Source: Lachnospiraceae bacterium (GTDB lineage Bacteria; Bacillota; Clostridia; Lachnospirales; Lachnospiraceae). From it: a DNA stretch of 64,000 bases. The notes below the pieces were generated by a model. That model ran no database searches, was not told where the DNA came from, and saw nothing but the letters and a program-made list of their open reading frames with translations. The stretch spans positions 1 through 64,000 of the forward strand of contig JAILGE010000027.1 in the NCBI GenBank assembly GCA_024697065.1. The letters run 5' to 3'. Shown piece by piece: positions 15,711 through 24,760 of this stretch (the first letter of the stretch is position 1; every line of letters begins with the position of its first letter). The translations under genes were made by a program, and so were the position numbers.

Positions 15711-17680
15711 CCGAGCATACCTCCGATCCATGAACCGCATAACAGGCAGGCGATCACAAGAATAATTATGGTCGCAATAAACTGACAGGGCTTCATGAGC
15801 CTCTCAACGCTGAGCATTTTTTCATAATAATAATTTGTCATCCAGAGATACTTCTCTTCACCAAAGGAATCAACGAATCCGTTATTCTTTCCGGTATTGA
15901 TACCTCCCATATATGCAAGCTTCTGTGTTGATTCCTCTCCCTTTCCCGAGAAATACATAACAAGGGGGATAAGGAATACAAGTAAGAGCATACCTACAAG
16001 GATGTAAAGTGTTGATTGAGGAATGGCTGCTATATTTGCAGTACTTCCAATCATCTCAACATTTCCGACTGTAGGATCTACGTAGAATGAAGAGATCACA
16101 GGGAAGAATACCACCATCAGGACCATCGTTATCATATGGATCCAGAAGGAGACGTATTCTCCGACATGAGTTACATCCTTTACTTCCTTCTTCTTATGAG
16201 GATGGGCGATGAGCTTGCCCATGATCTTTCCCCAATAGAAACTTGTCAAAGCACTACCGAATACGATGATCATCACGATAAGGGCGTGCTTGTCATCTGT
16301 CATTCCCTTTAAAGCAGACCACTTTGAAATAAGCATTCCAAAGGGAGCGAGGAACATTCCGGTTATACCGATAAATAAGAACATCGCATGCTTGGGAAGT
16401 ATGTAAAGCAGTCCGTGGAAATCTTCAACATCACGGCTGTGAAGTGAATTTTCCGTAGCACCGACAACCTGGAAAAGCATTGACTTTGATACAGCATGGA
16501 AAAGCATCAGGAATACGCATGCCCATACTGTCTCAGGAGTTCCGATACCTGCGCAGGCAACCATCAGTCCGAGATTGGAGATGGTAGACATGGCAAGAAC
16601 CTTTTTTGCATCACTCTGTGAGATAGCCATGAATGATGTTGAAAGGAAGGTGAAAGCTCCGATAAGAGCTACAAACATTCCAACAGGATTTCCCTGCATA
16701 AGAGGAGCAAGTCTTATGAGTATATAAATTCCAGCCTTAACCATCGTTGCGGAATGAAGCAGTGTTGATGAAGGTGTAGGTGCAACCATTGCTCCGAGAA
16801 GCCATGTTGAGAAAGGCATCTGAGCCGACTTTGTAAGTGCGGCGAAAGCGATAAGCGCAACCGGAATATATAATGTGATCCCGAACATCTGGCTTGCATA
16901 CGGTCCGATCATCTGGATCGTATCCAATATTCCTCTTGCCGAAAATGTTCCGAATAAATTATGGAAATATATCACACCACTAACCAGTGCTACACCACCA
17001 AGCAGATTCATCCAGAGAGCTCTGAAAGAATTATTAACCGCTTCTTCACTTCTTGTATATCCGATAAGAAGGAATGAGCAGACGCTGGTGCACTCCCAGA
17101 AGAAGATAAGCCAGGTCAGGCTTGCACAGGTTACAAATCCGAACATCGCACCCATGAACATAAAAAGAAGTGCAAGGAAATAATTTCTTCTGTCCTGCAC
17201 TTCCTTATGATGGTTATGATATCCTTCCATATAACCGACTGCGTAAATAATAATAAGACTTCCAATGGCACCAACCAAAAGCACCATGAGCATCGCAAGT
17301 CTGTCAATAAAAATATGAGCTATGTTTTCCTTTGCAGCAGTTTCTTCTACTATAATGATTGCCGCTGTGGGAATAATAGAAAGAAGACTGATCCAATACT
17401 TCTTATATTTGAAGCAAAGGAATGTAACTACCAATACCAACAGGACTTCCCCGGCTAGTATCACATAGTCCGCTATCTCTGTATTAACATACAGTTCCTT
17501 GACCGTTCCAAATCCGAACTGAATTCCTCTTGCCACAAAAAAAGCGACTGAGGCGACAAATATCACCACAGCACCGATACGGGCAATTGAATTTCCGATC
17601 TTACTCTTCCCTGAACAAAGAAGAAATAATGAGATCAGAAACGGAAAACAGATCAGAAAGGGTACTGCATAATCTAACAT
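15707..17680 (-). CDS. echA: Ech hydrogenase antiporter-like subunit EchA (NuoL-like)
   Basis: 657 residues with about sixteen membrane helices, homologous to NuoL/MrpA-type ion-translocating subunits. Visible are the TM5-like glutamate in LIFFWECTSVCSFLLIGY, the lysine-bearing KSAQMPFSTWLLGAMVAPTPSSTLLHSATMVKAGIYILIR helix pair (here given as one conserved region) and HAVSKSMLF. This subunit should couple ferredoxin-driven H2 formation to H+ or Na+ export. The ATG follows CAGGAGGTTATAAA. First gene of the ech operon, divergent from hypA. Confidence 0.95.
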   Translation of the reverse strand: MLDYAVPFLICFPFLISLFLLCSGKSKIGNSIARIGAVVIFVASVAFFVARGIQFGFGTVKELYVNTEIADYVILAGEVLLVLVVTFLCFKYKKYWISLLSIIPTAAIIIVEETAAKENIAHIFIDRLAMLMVLLVGAIGSLIIIYAVGYMEGYHNHHKEVQDRRNYFLALLFMFMGAMFGFVTCASLTWLIFFWECTSVCSFLLIGYTRSEEAVNNSFRALWMNLLGGVALVSGVIYFHNLFGTFSARGILDTIQMIGPYASQMFGITLYIPVALIAFAALTKSAQMPFSTWLLGAMVAPTPSSTLLHSATMVKAGIYILIRLAPLMQGNPVGMFVALIGAFTFLSTSFMAISQSDAKKVLAMSTISNLGLMVACAGIGTPETVWACVFLMLFHAVSKSMLFQVVGATENSLHSRDVEDFHGLLYILPKHAMFLFIGITGMFLAPFGMLISKWSALKGMTDDKHALIVMIIVFGSALTSFYWGKIMGKLIAHPHKKKEVKDVTHVGEYVSFWIHMITMVLMVVFFPVISSFYVDPTVGNVEMIGSTANIAAIPQSTLYILVGMLLLVFLIPLVMYFSGKGEESTQKLAYMGGINTGKNNGFVDSFGEEKYLWMTNYYYEKMLSVERLMKPCQFIATIIILVIACLLCGSWIGGMLG

Positions 17681-17734
17681 TTTATAACCTCCTGATTCTC
17701 CCTTGGGCAGACTCCGCCCTTTATTTTACACTTC

Positions 17735-17763
17735 AGTTTACACTTAAATTCCGCTTTAGTAAA
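17735..17763 (-). promoter_or_regulatory. Predicted promoter of the ech operon
   Basis: On the minus strand TTTACT (17763-17758), 17 bases, TAAACT (17740-17735). Transcription would start near 17728, leaving a ~48-base leader with a good ribosome site. A TAAAAT further downstream is an alternative -10 but has a poor -35. The same -35 hexamer is used in the divergent hypA promoter 64 bases away. Confidence 0.5.
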
Positions 17764-17826
17764 GGATTTACAGCGACTCCCTTGGTTTGTATCTTATTAA
17801 GTACATTTTTTATAGACACCGTTTTC

Positions 17827-17855
17827 TTTACTTTAGTTACTATAGTTTTTATAAT
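17827..17855 (+). promoter_or_regulatory. Predicted promoter of hypA
   Basis: TTTACT (17827-17832), 17 bases, perfect TATAAT (17850-17855). The expected start of transcription, 7 bases after the -10, is 17862, the A of the hypA start codon. Confidence 0.65.
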
Positions 17856-17861
17856 TGAAGC

Positions 17862-18209
17862 ATGCATGAAATGAGTTATGTTGTCAGGGTTGTAAACCTT
17901 GCTCTTAAGAAAAAAGAGGAGCAGGGTTGTCGGGAGATAGAAAAGGTTGTGGTCCAGATCGGTCAGATGGTCGGAATAGAACCTTATTATATGAAGAAAT
18001 ACTATCTCGAGGCAGTAAAAGGTACCGAACTTGAAGGATCTGATATTGAATGTGAGATCCTCCCGGTCATCGCAAAATGCGATCAATGCGGTATAGAGTA
18101 TCATCCCGACAAAAGTAATGACTACATGTGTCCGGGATGTGGTAGTGGAGCTGCCAAAACTGTACAGGGAAGAGAATTTATCTTAAAAGAAATTCACGCT
18201 CTGTTCTAG
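17862..18209 (+). CDS. hypA: Hydrogenase nickel-insertion protein HypA
   Basis: 115 residues beginning MHEMS; Met1 and His2 bind nickel, so the start is fixed. A zinc site is formed by two CxxC pairs at Cys73/76 and Cys90/93. HypA delivers nickel with HypB to the large subunit precursor (here EchE). It is divergent from echA and followed 148 bases later by hypB. No ribosome site precedes the ATG and the predicted promoter places the transcript start on the ATG itself, so translation may be leaderless. Confidence 0.96.
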   Translation: MHEMSYVVRVVNLALKKKEEQGCREIEKVVVQIGQMVGIEPYYMKKYYLEAVKGTELEGSDIECEILPVIAKCDQCGIEYHPDKSNDYMCPGCGSGAAKTVQGREFILKEIHALF

Positions 18210-18357
18210 TTTATTTATAACAGGGATGTTTTTACGGTTTATCGCTCCAAAAGGCCGTATTTCAAGGGTTTAGAGGATTGATTTCTGTATTACATAAAAT
18301 ACCTTTTATAATATTTTTATCTTATTAGTATACTTGTAATAAAGAAGGGAGTTTTTT

Positions 18358-19038
18358 ATGGCTGAAGTTAAGATAATCGATCTCAAAGCAAATGTTTTGG
18401 AAGACAATGATATTCTTGCTGAAAAAACACGCGCACGTCTTAGAGGAGAAAGAACTTTTCTTCTTAATCTGATGAGTGCACCCGGATCCGGAAAGACTAC
18501 TACTCTCACCAGACTTATAGAAGAGATCAAAGATGATCTTAAAATAGCTGTTATGGAAGCAGATATTGATTCCGATGTTGATGCCAAAAGGATCATTGAT
18601 GCAGGTGCTGATGCTATCCAGCTTCATACCGGTGGGATGTGTCATCTTGATGCTGATATGACAACTCAGGGATTAGATTCCATCAGATCCAGAAGATATG
18701 ATCTGGTTGTACTCGAAAACGTTGGAAATCTTGTATGCCCTGCAGAATTTGATACCGGTGCCACAAAAAATGCCATGATCCTTTCTGTACCCGAAGGAGA
18801 TGATAAGCCCTTAAAGTATCCGCTTATGTTCCAGGTAGCGGATGTTGTTATCATCAACAAGATCGATGTAATGCCTTATTTCGATTTCGATATGGAAAAA
18901 GCTAAAGCAAATATTGAAATGAGACATCCGGGTATCGAAGTAATCCCCATCTGTGCAAAGACCGGTGAAGGTATTGATAAGCTGGCAGCCTGGATCAGAA
19001 AAGAATTCGAAAAGATCTGTAACGAAGAAGAAGCTTAA
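18358..19038 (+). CDS. hypB: Hydrogenase nickel-insertion GTPase HypB
   Basis: 226 residues, SIMIBI-class GTPase that drives nickel transfer. Motifs: P-loop SAPGSGKTT (40-48), MEADIDSDVDAKRI, metal site GGMCHLDA, ENVGNLVCPAEFD, and the guanine-specificity NKID. No His-rich N-terminal stretch is present, so it should not store nickel. Good ribosome site GAAGGGAG. It lies 148 bases after hypA with an AT-rich gap that may hold another promoter (I could not assign one convincingly) and is closed by a strong terminator. Confidence 0.97.
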   Translation: MAEVKIIDLKANVLEDNDILAEKTRARLRGERTFLLNLMSAPGSGKTTTLTRLIEEIKDDLKIAVMEADIDSDVDAKRIIDAGADAIQLHTGGMCHLDADMTTQGLDSIRSRRYDLVVLENVGNLVCPAEFDTGATKNAMILSVPEGDDKPLKYPLMFQVADVVIINKIDVMPYFDFDMEKAKANIEMRHPGIEVIPICAKTGEGIDKLAAWIRKEFEKICNEEEA

Positions 19039-19060
19039 CATAAATTTATTACTTTAATTA

Positions 19061-19100
19061 AAAAAACCTGTCGAAATATTCTTTCGACAGGTTTTTTTTT
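19061..19100 (+). terminator. Terminator after hypB
   Basis: CCTGTCGAAA and TTTCGACAGG form a perfect 10-base stem with a 5-base loop, flanked by A6 and T9, so it could work on both strands. Confidence 0.95.
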
Positions 19101-19387
19101 AACTATTTACTCGAAGCTTATTTTGTATTTCAGAGATGCTTTAATATTTTTTTGAAACTATACTCAGACTATATCGGGACTTTGTTGATATACTTGAATG
19201 AGATTTTTACTTCATTGGGAGCTTTTGCAGATCTTTTTAATTTCCCCATTTCACCGAAACCAGTACTTTTTCTTCTCATATTAATTTGGATCGGTTTATG
19301 AAAAATGTTCTACGTGAAACTGTATCTGATCTTTGATAAAGAAATGTAATAACTGAATTGTACTTGCAGATATTGCTTATAGAAGGA
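19101..19387. other. AT-rich spacer with a degenerate parS-like site
   Basis: No credible gene. The only recognisable element is TGTTCTACGTGAAACT at 19306-19321, which matches 13 of 16 positions of the perfect parS sites at 22.1 kb. It may be a weak or decayed ParB site. Confidence 0.4.
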
Positions 19388-20164
19388 TCAGCTTATAATG
19401 ATAGCGGTACAATTATCATCTGCCCATGTTTTAGCAACTTCTTTCAGGATCCCGTCTACCTGATCAGGATATTGCTTAAACAGTTTTTCCAGGGTATTGT
19501 TCAATAAAAGATCTGTTATTCCATCCGAGCATATTAAGATCATATCATCTTCGGACAGTTTTATCTCTTCTCCTATCCTTATCTTATCATTTTGATTTCC
19601 AAGAAATGCTGTCAGTACGTGCCATAACCCTGTTGCACGGGCATATTCCTCATCCATCAATCCCTGGTCTATCCATTCCTGGGCCTGAGTATCATCTTTG
19701 GATAACATCTCAAGTTTTTTCTCTGAGGTTCTCCATCTGTATATCCTGCTGTCGCCTAACCAGAATGGGATCAATTTTTCTTCATTAATATATACACCGG
19801 CACAGGTTGAACCACAGTAGAGCTCTTCCTGATCTTTTTCTTTCATATAGGAAGAAATATCCTCTGTGGTTTTTATCCTGAATTCCTCCAGATAATCTTT
19901 CAGACTATCAGCATCTTTTACTCCTGATAATTTATCCTGCATCGTCTGCATATTTTTCGATGCGAAGAGAGATGCCACCTCACCGTGAGCTTCTCCTCCC
20001 ATTCCATCAAAAACCACACAAATATATGGTCTGTCTTCCGGACAATCCATCTCGCCCTCAGAAAAATCCCCTGAGGATTCCTTTATGGTCCCGCAGATAA
20101 AATAATTATCCTGATTTTCCTTTCGGCCGGAACTTTTTTCTGAAAAATACTTAATTCTTTTCAC
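19388..20164 (-). CDS. PP2C-family Ser/Thr protein phosphatase
   Basis: About 258 residues, PrpC/Stp1-like metal-dependent phosphatase. Motifs in order: RKENQDNYFI, VVFDGMGGEAHGEVAS, GSTCAGVYI, WLGDSRIYRW, CSDGITDLL and DDNCTAIII, covering the metal-binding Asp residues. The start is uncertain: I chose the GTG at 20164, which overlaps the degV stop by 14 bases; TTG or GTG codons a little upstream are alternatives and none has a good ribosome site, suggesting translational coupling to degV. Unlike many Firmicutes there is no PASTA kinase next to it. Confidence 0.88.
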   Translation of the reverse strand: MKRIKYFSEKSSGRKENQDNYFICGTIKESSGDFSEGEMDCPEDRPYICVVFDGMGGEAHGEVASLFASKNMQTMQDKLSGVKDADSLKDYLEEFRIKTTEDISSYMKEKDQEELYCGSTCAGVYINEEKLIPFWLGDSRIYRWRTSEKKLEMLSKDDTQAQEWIDQGLMDEEYARATGLWHVLTAFLGNQNDKIRIGEEIKLSEDDMILICSDGITDLLLNNTLEKLFKQYPDQVDGILKEVAKTWADDNCTAIIIS

Positions 20165-21014
20165 TGACTTTGAAAACCGCAACTCCCAATGCACCCGGTC
20201 CGGTATGAATTGCCAGACTCGGAGCAACCTGTCCGGCATTTCTTATTTTCGCATTAGGGAACTTTGATCTTAAAATATGTTTAAGAAGAAGCCCTTCCTC
20301 TTCATTGCCTCCATTCTTCACAGCGATCCAGATATTATCATCACCGGCAAATCTTGTCACTTCATCGATGAGTTTCTGTTTTCCGAATTTGTTACCTCTC
20401 ATTTTGGCAACAGTCTTTAGCACTCCGTTTTCGTCTATGGTTATCACAGGCTTTAACTTCAAGGCATCTCCGAGAAAACTTGCAACCGATCCTATCCTTC
20501 CTCCACGCTGGAGATATTTCAATGTATCAAGATAAAAATAGAAAGCACTGTTTTCTAACTTCTTTGTAAGATCCTGGGTTATATCGATAAACTTCATCCC
20601 TTCTTTCAGTTTATTTGCTGCCCATATTGCAAAGAAACCGGAACCATAACTCAGATTCTTTGTATCAAATACAAATACATTAAGATCTTCGAATTCTTCA
20701 GCTGCAAGTCTGGCAGCATTATAAGTTCCGGACATCAAAGAAGAAATACATATTACGATCAGATTTTCGTATCCTTCATTCTTCTTTTCTTCATATACCT
20801 TCATTATCTCCTCAATAGAAGGTGTGGAAGTGGTTGGAAATTCTTCCGGAAATCTTTCATATATTGTATCCGCTTCTATATCAATCCCATCTCTGTAATC
20901 TTTTTCAGGATATATTACTCTGAGGGGTATGACTGTTATATCATATTTTTCTAATTCATCTTTTGGAATATCACATCCTGAGTCTGCTATTATTGCTGTC
21001 TTTTGCTGGTTCAT
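20151..21014 (-). CDS. DegV family fatty-acid-binding protein
   Basis: 287 residues. N-terminal IIADSGCDIPKDELEKYDI and VIPLRVI, middle PTTSTPSIEEIMKVYEE and CISSLMSGTYNAA, and LQRGGRIG are DegV/FakB hallmarks. FakB proteins bind acyl chains for the FakA kinase. The C-terminal IHTGPGALGV is also typical. Strong ribosome site ACGGAGGTATAAA. First gene of a two-gene unit with the PP2C phosphatase; no fakA in the window. Confidence 0.93.
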   Translation of the reverse strand: MNQQKTAIIADSGCDIPKDELEKYDITVIPLRVIYPEKDYRDGIDIEADTIYERFPEEFPTTSTPSIEEIMKVYEEKKNEGYENLIVICISSLMSGTYNAARLAAEEFEDLNVFVFDTKNLSYGSGFFAIWAANKLKEGMKFIDITQDLTKKLENSAFYFYLDTLKYLQRGGRIGSVASFLGDALKLKPVITIDENGVLKTVAKMRGNKFGKQKLIDEVTRFAGDDNIWIAVKNGGNEEEGLLLKHILRSKFPNAKIRNAGQVAPSLAIHTGPGALGVAVFKVSEKN

Positions 21015-22073
21015 TTTATACCTCCGTTACATCTTTTCCTATTTTAGCACATAGAATCATCTGTCAGTGTTTTTTTTAGGTTAAGCATTCATCCGTTTTC
21101 TTTGAATTTGATCCGTTTTTTTGATCCGGGTTTCTTTATGTCCTGGTCAAAGATATTTTCTTAATTTCTATTTTAGATCATATCTCAAATGATTTCGATA
21201 AGGACAGGTTCTTCAATTCCTTTTTCTTCTTTTATAATTATTTCTCTTTTTTTCTTATGAGTAATCCTTGTGTGTATTCCTCTTATATGATTTTTCAGAT
21301 GTAATTCTTATGTGTTTTCTTATGTGTTTTTCTCATGTGTAATTCTCTTATGTTTTTCTGTTTGTTTCTCACATATTTATTTCAATTATGTGTTTTTCAA
21401 ATATATGTTTCTTCTATATTATATAAGGAAGATTTTATTTCTCATTTCTGTAGAATTCAGGATCATCATAATCATTTACCTTCCTATCCTTATTTTGATC
21501 TGATATAAATTTGATGATTATTACTTTTCTAATTATATTTTTACTCTGTTTCTCTTTACATATTTATTCTTCCACATGCTGATCTTTTGATAGCAACCAT
21601 TTTAGGATTTCTTTTTATATTGAAATTTGAGTATAGTTTCTTTAATACGTTGTTTTTTTCGATCTTTTTATAGTTTCTCATTATATTGATTTTCTGATCC
21701 TGTTTCTTAATTTGTTTTGAATTCTTTTATACTAGTTTCCTTTTTACTGCATCTGCCGAACATTATTATAATGAGGCATTCATTATCTGATTCATATTAT
21801 GTGTCACGGAATCTAAGTACATTTACATAGATAATGTTTTTATTTTATAACTCACTAATTCCGTTTTCTTTGTATTCACTTACTATGAACCTTATTGTCG
21901 CTTTCATAAGAAATGCTTATTACAGTTTCCTGCATATTATAAGATTTTCGTTTTCACATTATCTTTCATTTGCTTTTTCATCATATAAAAGGTACAATCC
22001 AATATATGAGATTTCAGATTTGATATTACCATCTGATCCACATCAATTATCTTGATCCAATTGATCGATTTTA

Positions 22074-22089
22074 TGTTTCACGTGAAACA
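22074..22089. promoter_or_regulatory. parS: parS site 1 (ParB binding)
   Basis: Perfect 16-base palindrome TGTTTCACGTGAAACA, identical to the Firmicutes parS consensus. Lies 185 bases upstream of parA. Confidence 0.96.
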
Positions 22090-22131
22090 TTTTTCATAAA
22101 ATAAAAATAACCACAAAATCTTGTCAGAAGA

Positions 22132-22147
22132 TGTTTCACGTGAAACA
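22132..22147. promoter_or_regulatory. parS: parS site 2 (ParB binding)
   Basis: Second perfect copy of TGTTTCACGTGAAACA, 58 bases after the first. A half-site CCGTGAAACA follows at about 22163. Confidence 0.96.
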
Positions 22148-22273
22148 TAATCTTGTAAAAAACCGTGAAACAAATCTCAGGTACTTTAAAACACTCAAAT
22201 GTTTCATTTAGTACTTGAAATTTATATTAACTAGTTAGAAAATGGAAAAGTATTAACAAAAACGGAGGATCTG

Positions 22274-23056
22274 ATGGAAAAAGAAACCAAGATCATAGCG
22301 ATTGCAAACCAAAAGGGTGGTGTTGGAAAAACAACAACAGCTATTAATCTCACAGCAGCTCTGGCAGAGAAAGGTAAGAGAGTACTACTTATCGATATCG
22401 ATCCCCAGGGTAATTCGACAACCGGTTACGGTATTGAAAAGAATGATCCGGATAAAGAAGACTTTACCGTATATGCAGTTTTATTAAATGACTGCTCTAT
22501 CGGTGAGGCAGTAATAAAGGATGTGGTTCCCGGAGTATCGGTCATCCCGTCAAATGCTAATCTGGCAGGAGCTGAAATAGAACTGGCAAAGTTTGATAGC
22601 AGAGAGTATATACTAAAGAACGAACTTGAATATATAAAATATAATTACGATTATATTTTTATTGACTGTCCTCCTTCGCTCAATACTCTAACACTGAATG
22701 CTCTTTGTGCTGCCAACTCAATACTTGTTCCCATACAATGTGAGTACCTTGCACTTGAGGGACTGAGTGATCTGATACAGACAGTAAATCTTGTAAGAGA
22801 AAATTTAAATCCTGTTCTTGATCTGGAGGGAATAGTTCTTACAATGTATGACTCAAGAACATCTCTTGCTCAACAGGTATCCGAGGATGTCAGATCAACA
22901 TTTCCTGATAAAACATATAAGACAATGATACCCAGAAATGTAAGATTGTCAGAAGCTCCTTCATTTGGAAAACCCATAACAAGTTATGATCCAAAATCAT
23001 CCGGAGCAGAATCTTACAGAAAACTTGCAGATGAATTTATTCTTGCAAATAATTAA
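22274..23056 (+). CDS. parA: Chromosome partitioning ATPase ParA (Soj)
   Basis: 260 residues, deviant Walker A ATPase [13 protein letters not shown] (14-26), with [13 protein letters not shown] and FIDCPPSLN. It binds DNA non-specifically and moves ParB-parS complexes; Soj also regulates DnaA in Bacillus. The ATG follows ACGGAGGATCTG. Two parS sites lie directly upstream. parB is not downstream: mnmE converges 6 bases after the stop, and parB sits at 42.9 kb. Plus-strand orientation left of oriC is against the local trend. Confidence 0.96.
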   Translation: MEKETKIIAIANQKGGVGKTTTAINLTAALAEKGKRVLLIDIDPQGNSTTGYGIEKNDPDKEDFTVYAVLLNDCSIGEAVIKDVVPGVSVIPSNANLAGAEIELAKFDSREYILKNELEYIKYNYDYIFIDCPPSLNTLTLNALCAANSILVPIQCEYLALEGLSDLIQTVNLVRENLNPVLDLEGIVLTMYDSRTSLAQQVSEDVRSTFPDKTYKTMIPRNVRLSEAPSFGKPITSYDPKSSGAESYRKLADEFILANN

Positions 23057-23062
23057 ATAGAA

Positions 23063-24508
23063 TTATTTACCCATGCAGAATTTGGAGAAGATTTCATTTA
23101 CGAGATCTTCTCCTGTTTCTTCTCCAATGATCATTCCGAGATGGCGATATGCATCCATAAGATCAACAGTAAAGAAATCTTCTTCCATTCCATCATCTAT
23201 ACTTTTTTCAACATTCAATAATGATTCTTTTGCAGATTTCAATTCCTGAAAATGTCTGAGATTAGTTACGATGATTTCATCATTCAATTTATTTCCTTCA
23301 GAAATAAATTTTCTTTCAAGTAATTTTTCAAGTTCATCAACTCCTCTTCCGTCTTTTAAAGATATCCTCAAAATTGGAATATTGTGGTTATTGTTGATGA
23401 AATTGTTTATATCTTCATTTAATCCTTTTTCATTTCCATAGATCAACGATTGTATATCACTTTCAGAAACAGCCTGTTCAAGATCAGACTTATTAAAAAG
23501 TATAATCGTGTTTTTATCTTTTATGATATTTATGATCCTGTGATCGTTCTCATCTAAGGGAACAGATGAATCTATCACATATAAAACAAGATCTGCATCC
23601 TCTGAAATTTCAAGAGCTTTTTCCACTCCTATCTTTTCAACTACATCATCCGTATTTCTGATTCCGGCAGTATCAATAAGATTAAGCTGGAGTGACCCCA
23701 CCCGGACGGATTCCTCAATCGCATCTCTCGTAGTTCCGGCTATATCTGTTACTATTGCACTTTCATGTCCGGATAGAAAATTCAATAATGAAGATTTTCC
23801 TGCATTAGGTTTCCCGAGAATTGCAGTTCTGATTCCTTCCTTCATGATCCTTCCGTTTTCATATGAATCTATCATGGAATTGATGATACTCAAAAACTTA
23901 TTCGTTTTATTTTTCAGATTTTCAGGATAACCTGTCAGATCAAAATGCTCAGGATCATCAAGAGCAGATTCTATATATGCAGATTCATAAATGATCTGTT
24001 TTCTGATATCTATTATCATTGATCTGAGATTTCCGGATAATTGTTTCATGGAATTATCCGCAGCAAATTTATTATGTGATGAGATAAGATCCATCACAGC
24101 TTCTGCTTCCGACAGATCCATTCTTCCGTTCAAAAATGCTCTCTTTGTAAATTCTCCGGGTTCGGCAAGTCTTGCTCCGTTTTCAAGAATTATCTGGAGA
24201 ACTCTGTTTAATAAAAATAATCCTCCATGACAATTTATCTCTACAGTATCTTCACCTGTATAACTATGAGGAGCTCGCATTACTGAAGCAAGTACTTCAT
24301 CTGTCTTTCTGTTATTATCAAAAATATAACCATGATTTATTGTATTTGATGACATTTCCGAAATCTTCTTTCCGGATCCGGTACAAAAAATCTTATCCGC
24401 AACTTCAAATACATCAGGCCCGCTGATCCTGATTATCCCTATTCCGGCCTGAGTCATACCGGTCGCAATAGCCGCTATTGTATCTGAATTACCTGTAATA
24501 TTTGTCAT
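23063..24508 (-). CDS. mnmE: tRNA modification GTPase MnmE
   Basis: 481 residues; with MnmG it makes cmnm5U34 in certain tRNAs. N-terminal folate-binding domain (TNITGNSDTIAAIATG... GEDTVEINCHGG), helical domain, and inserted G domain with GKPNAGKSSLLN, DIAGTTRD, DTAGIR and NKSD. The catalytic C-terminal motif is FCMGK (Cys-x-Gly-Lys). I chose ATG 24508; an in-frame GTG three codons earlier is equally possible. mnmG, normally next to it, is absent from the window. Converges with parA. Confidence 0.95.
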   Translation of the reverse strand: MTNITGNSDTIAAIATGMTQAGIGIIRISGPDVFEVADKIFCTGSGKKISEMSSNTINHGYIFDNNRKTDEVLASVMRAPHSYTGEDTVEINCHGGLFLLNRVLQIILENGARLAEPGEFTKRAFLNGRMDLSEAEAVMDLISSHNKFAADNSMKQLSGNLRSMIIDIRKQIIYESAYIESALDDPEHFDLTGYPENLKNKTNKFLSIINSMIDSYENGRIMKEGIRTAILGKPNAGKSSLLNFLSGHESAIVTDIAGTTRDAIEESVRVGSLQLNLIDTAGIRNTDDVVEKIGVEKALEISEDADLVLYVIDSSVPLDENDHRIINIIKDKNTIILFNKSDLEQAVSESDIQSLIYGNEKGLNEDINNFINNNHNIPILRISLKDGRGVDELEKLLERKFISEGNKLNDEIIVTNLRHFQELKSAKESLLNVEKSIDDGMEEDFFTVDLMDAYRHLGMIIGEETGEDLVNEIFSKFCMGK

Positions 24509-24686
24509 CTTTTTCACCAGCTTCTTTAATTAGTTTTTCATAAACTTACTCTTTTTTTAGTATCTAAAATCTTTTTTATCAGATAAATTATTTTCAAAAA
24601 TTACGCAGATCAATAGAAGTTTCAGTTCATGATGATTATCTGTATATATGATTTTTTATTATACCCCAGGGTGTGAAAAAATACAT

Positions 24687-24737
24687 AAAAAAACCGACCC
24701 CTTAAGTCAGATCTTAAATCCTGCTTTTTGGAGTCGG
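24687..24737 (-). terminator. Terminator of the rpmH-rnpA-yidD-yidC-jag operon
   Basis: On the minus strand CCGACTCC and GGGGTCGG pair over 8 positions (one G-U), enclosing a second small stem, followed by seven T residues. Confidence 0.88.
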
Positions 24738-24760
24738 TAATTTTATTGATTATCAAATGA

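Larger units (their letters stand above)
21015..22273. other. 1.26-kb AT-rich, T-rich non-coding region upstream of parA
   Basis: No gene can be supported; the short frames here have no ribosome sites and biased composition. The plus strand is strikingly T-rich, with a degenerate iterated motif around CTTATGTGTTTTT at 21307, 21319, 21332, 21347 and 21386. Towards parA it carries two perfect parS sites. A role in origin organisation or chromosome segregation is possible; it may also be decayed DNA. Confidence 0.6.

Noticed and set aside
17733-18104. Minus-strand frame (123 codons) opposite hypA
   Set aside because: Overlaps the divergent promoters and hypA completely; no ribosome site or family motif.
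19306-19321. A third functional parS site
   Set aside because: Three mismatches, including two next to the central CACGTG core, make binding doubtful; recorded only as degenerate.
21834-22055. Small Phe/Tyr/Ser-rich plus-strand frame (73 codons) before parS
   Set aside because: No ribosome site and composition matches the surrounding T-rich DNA.
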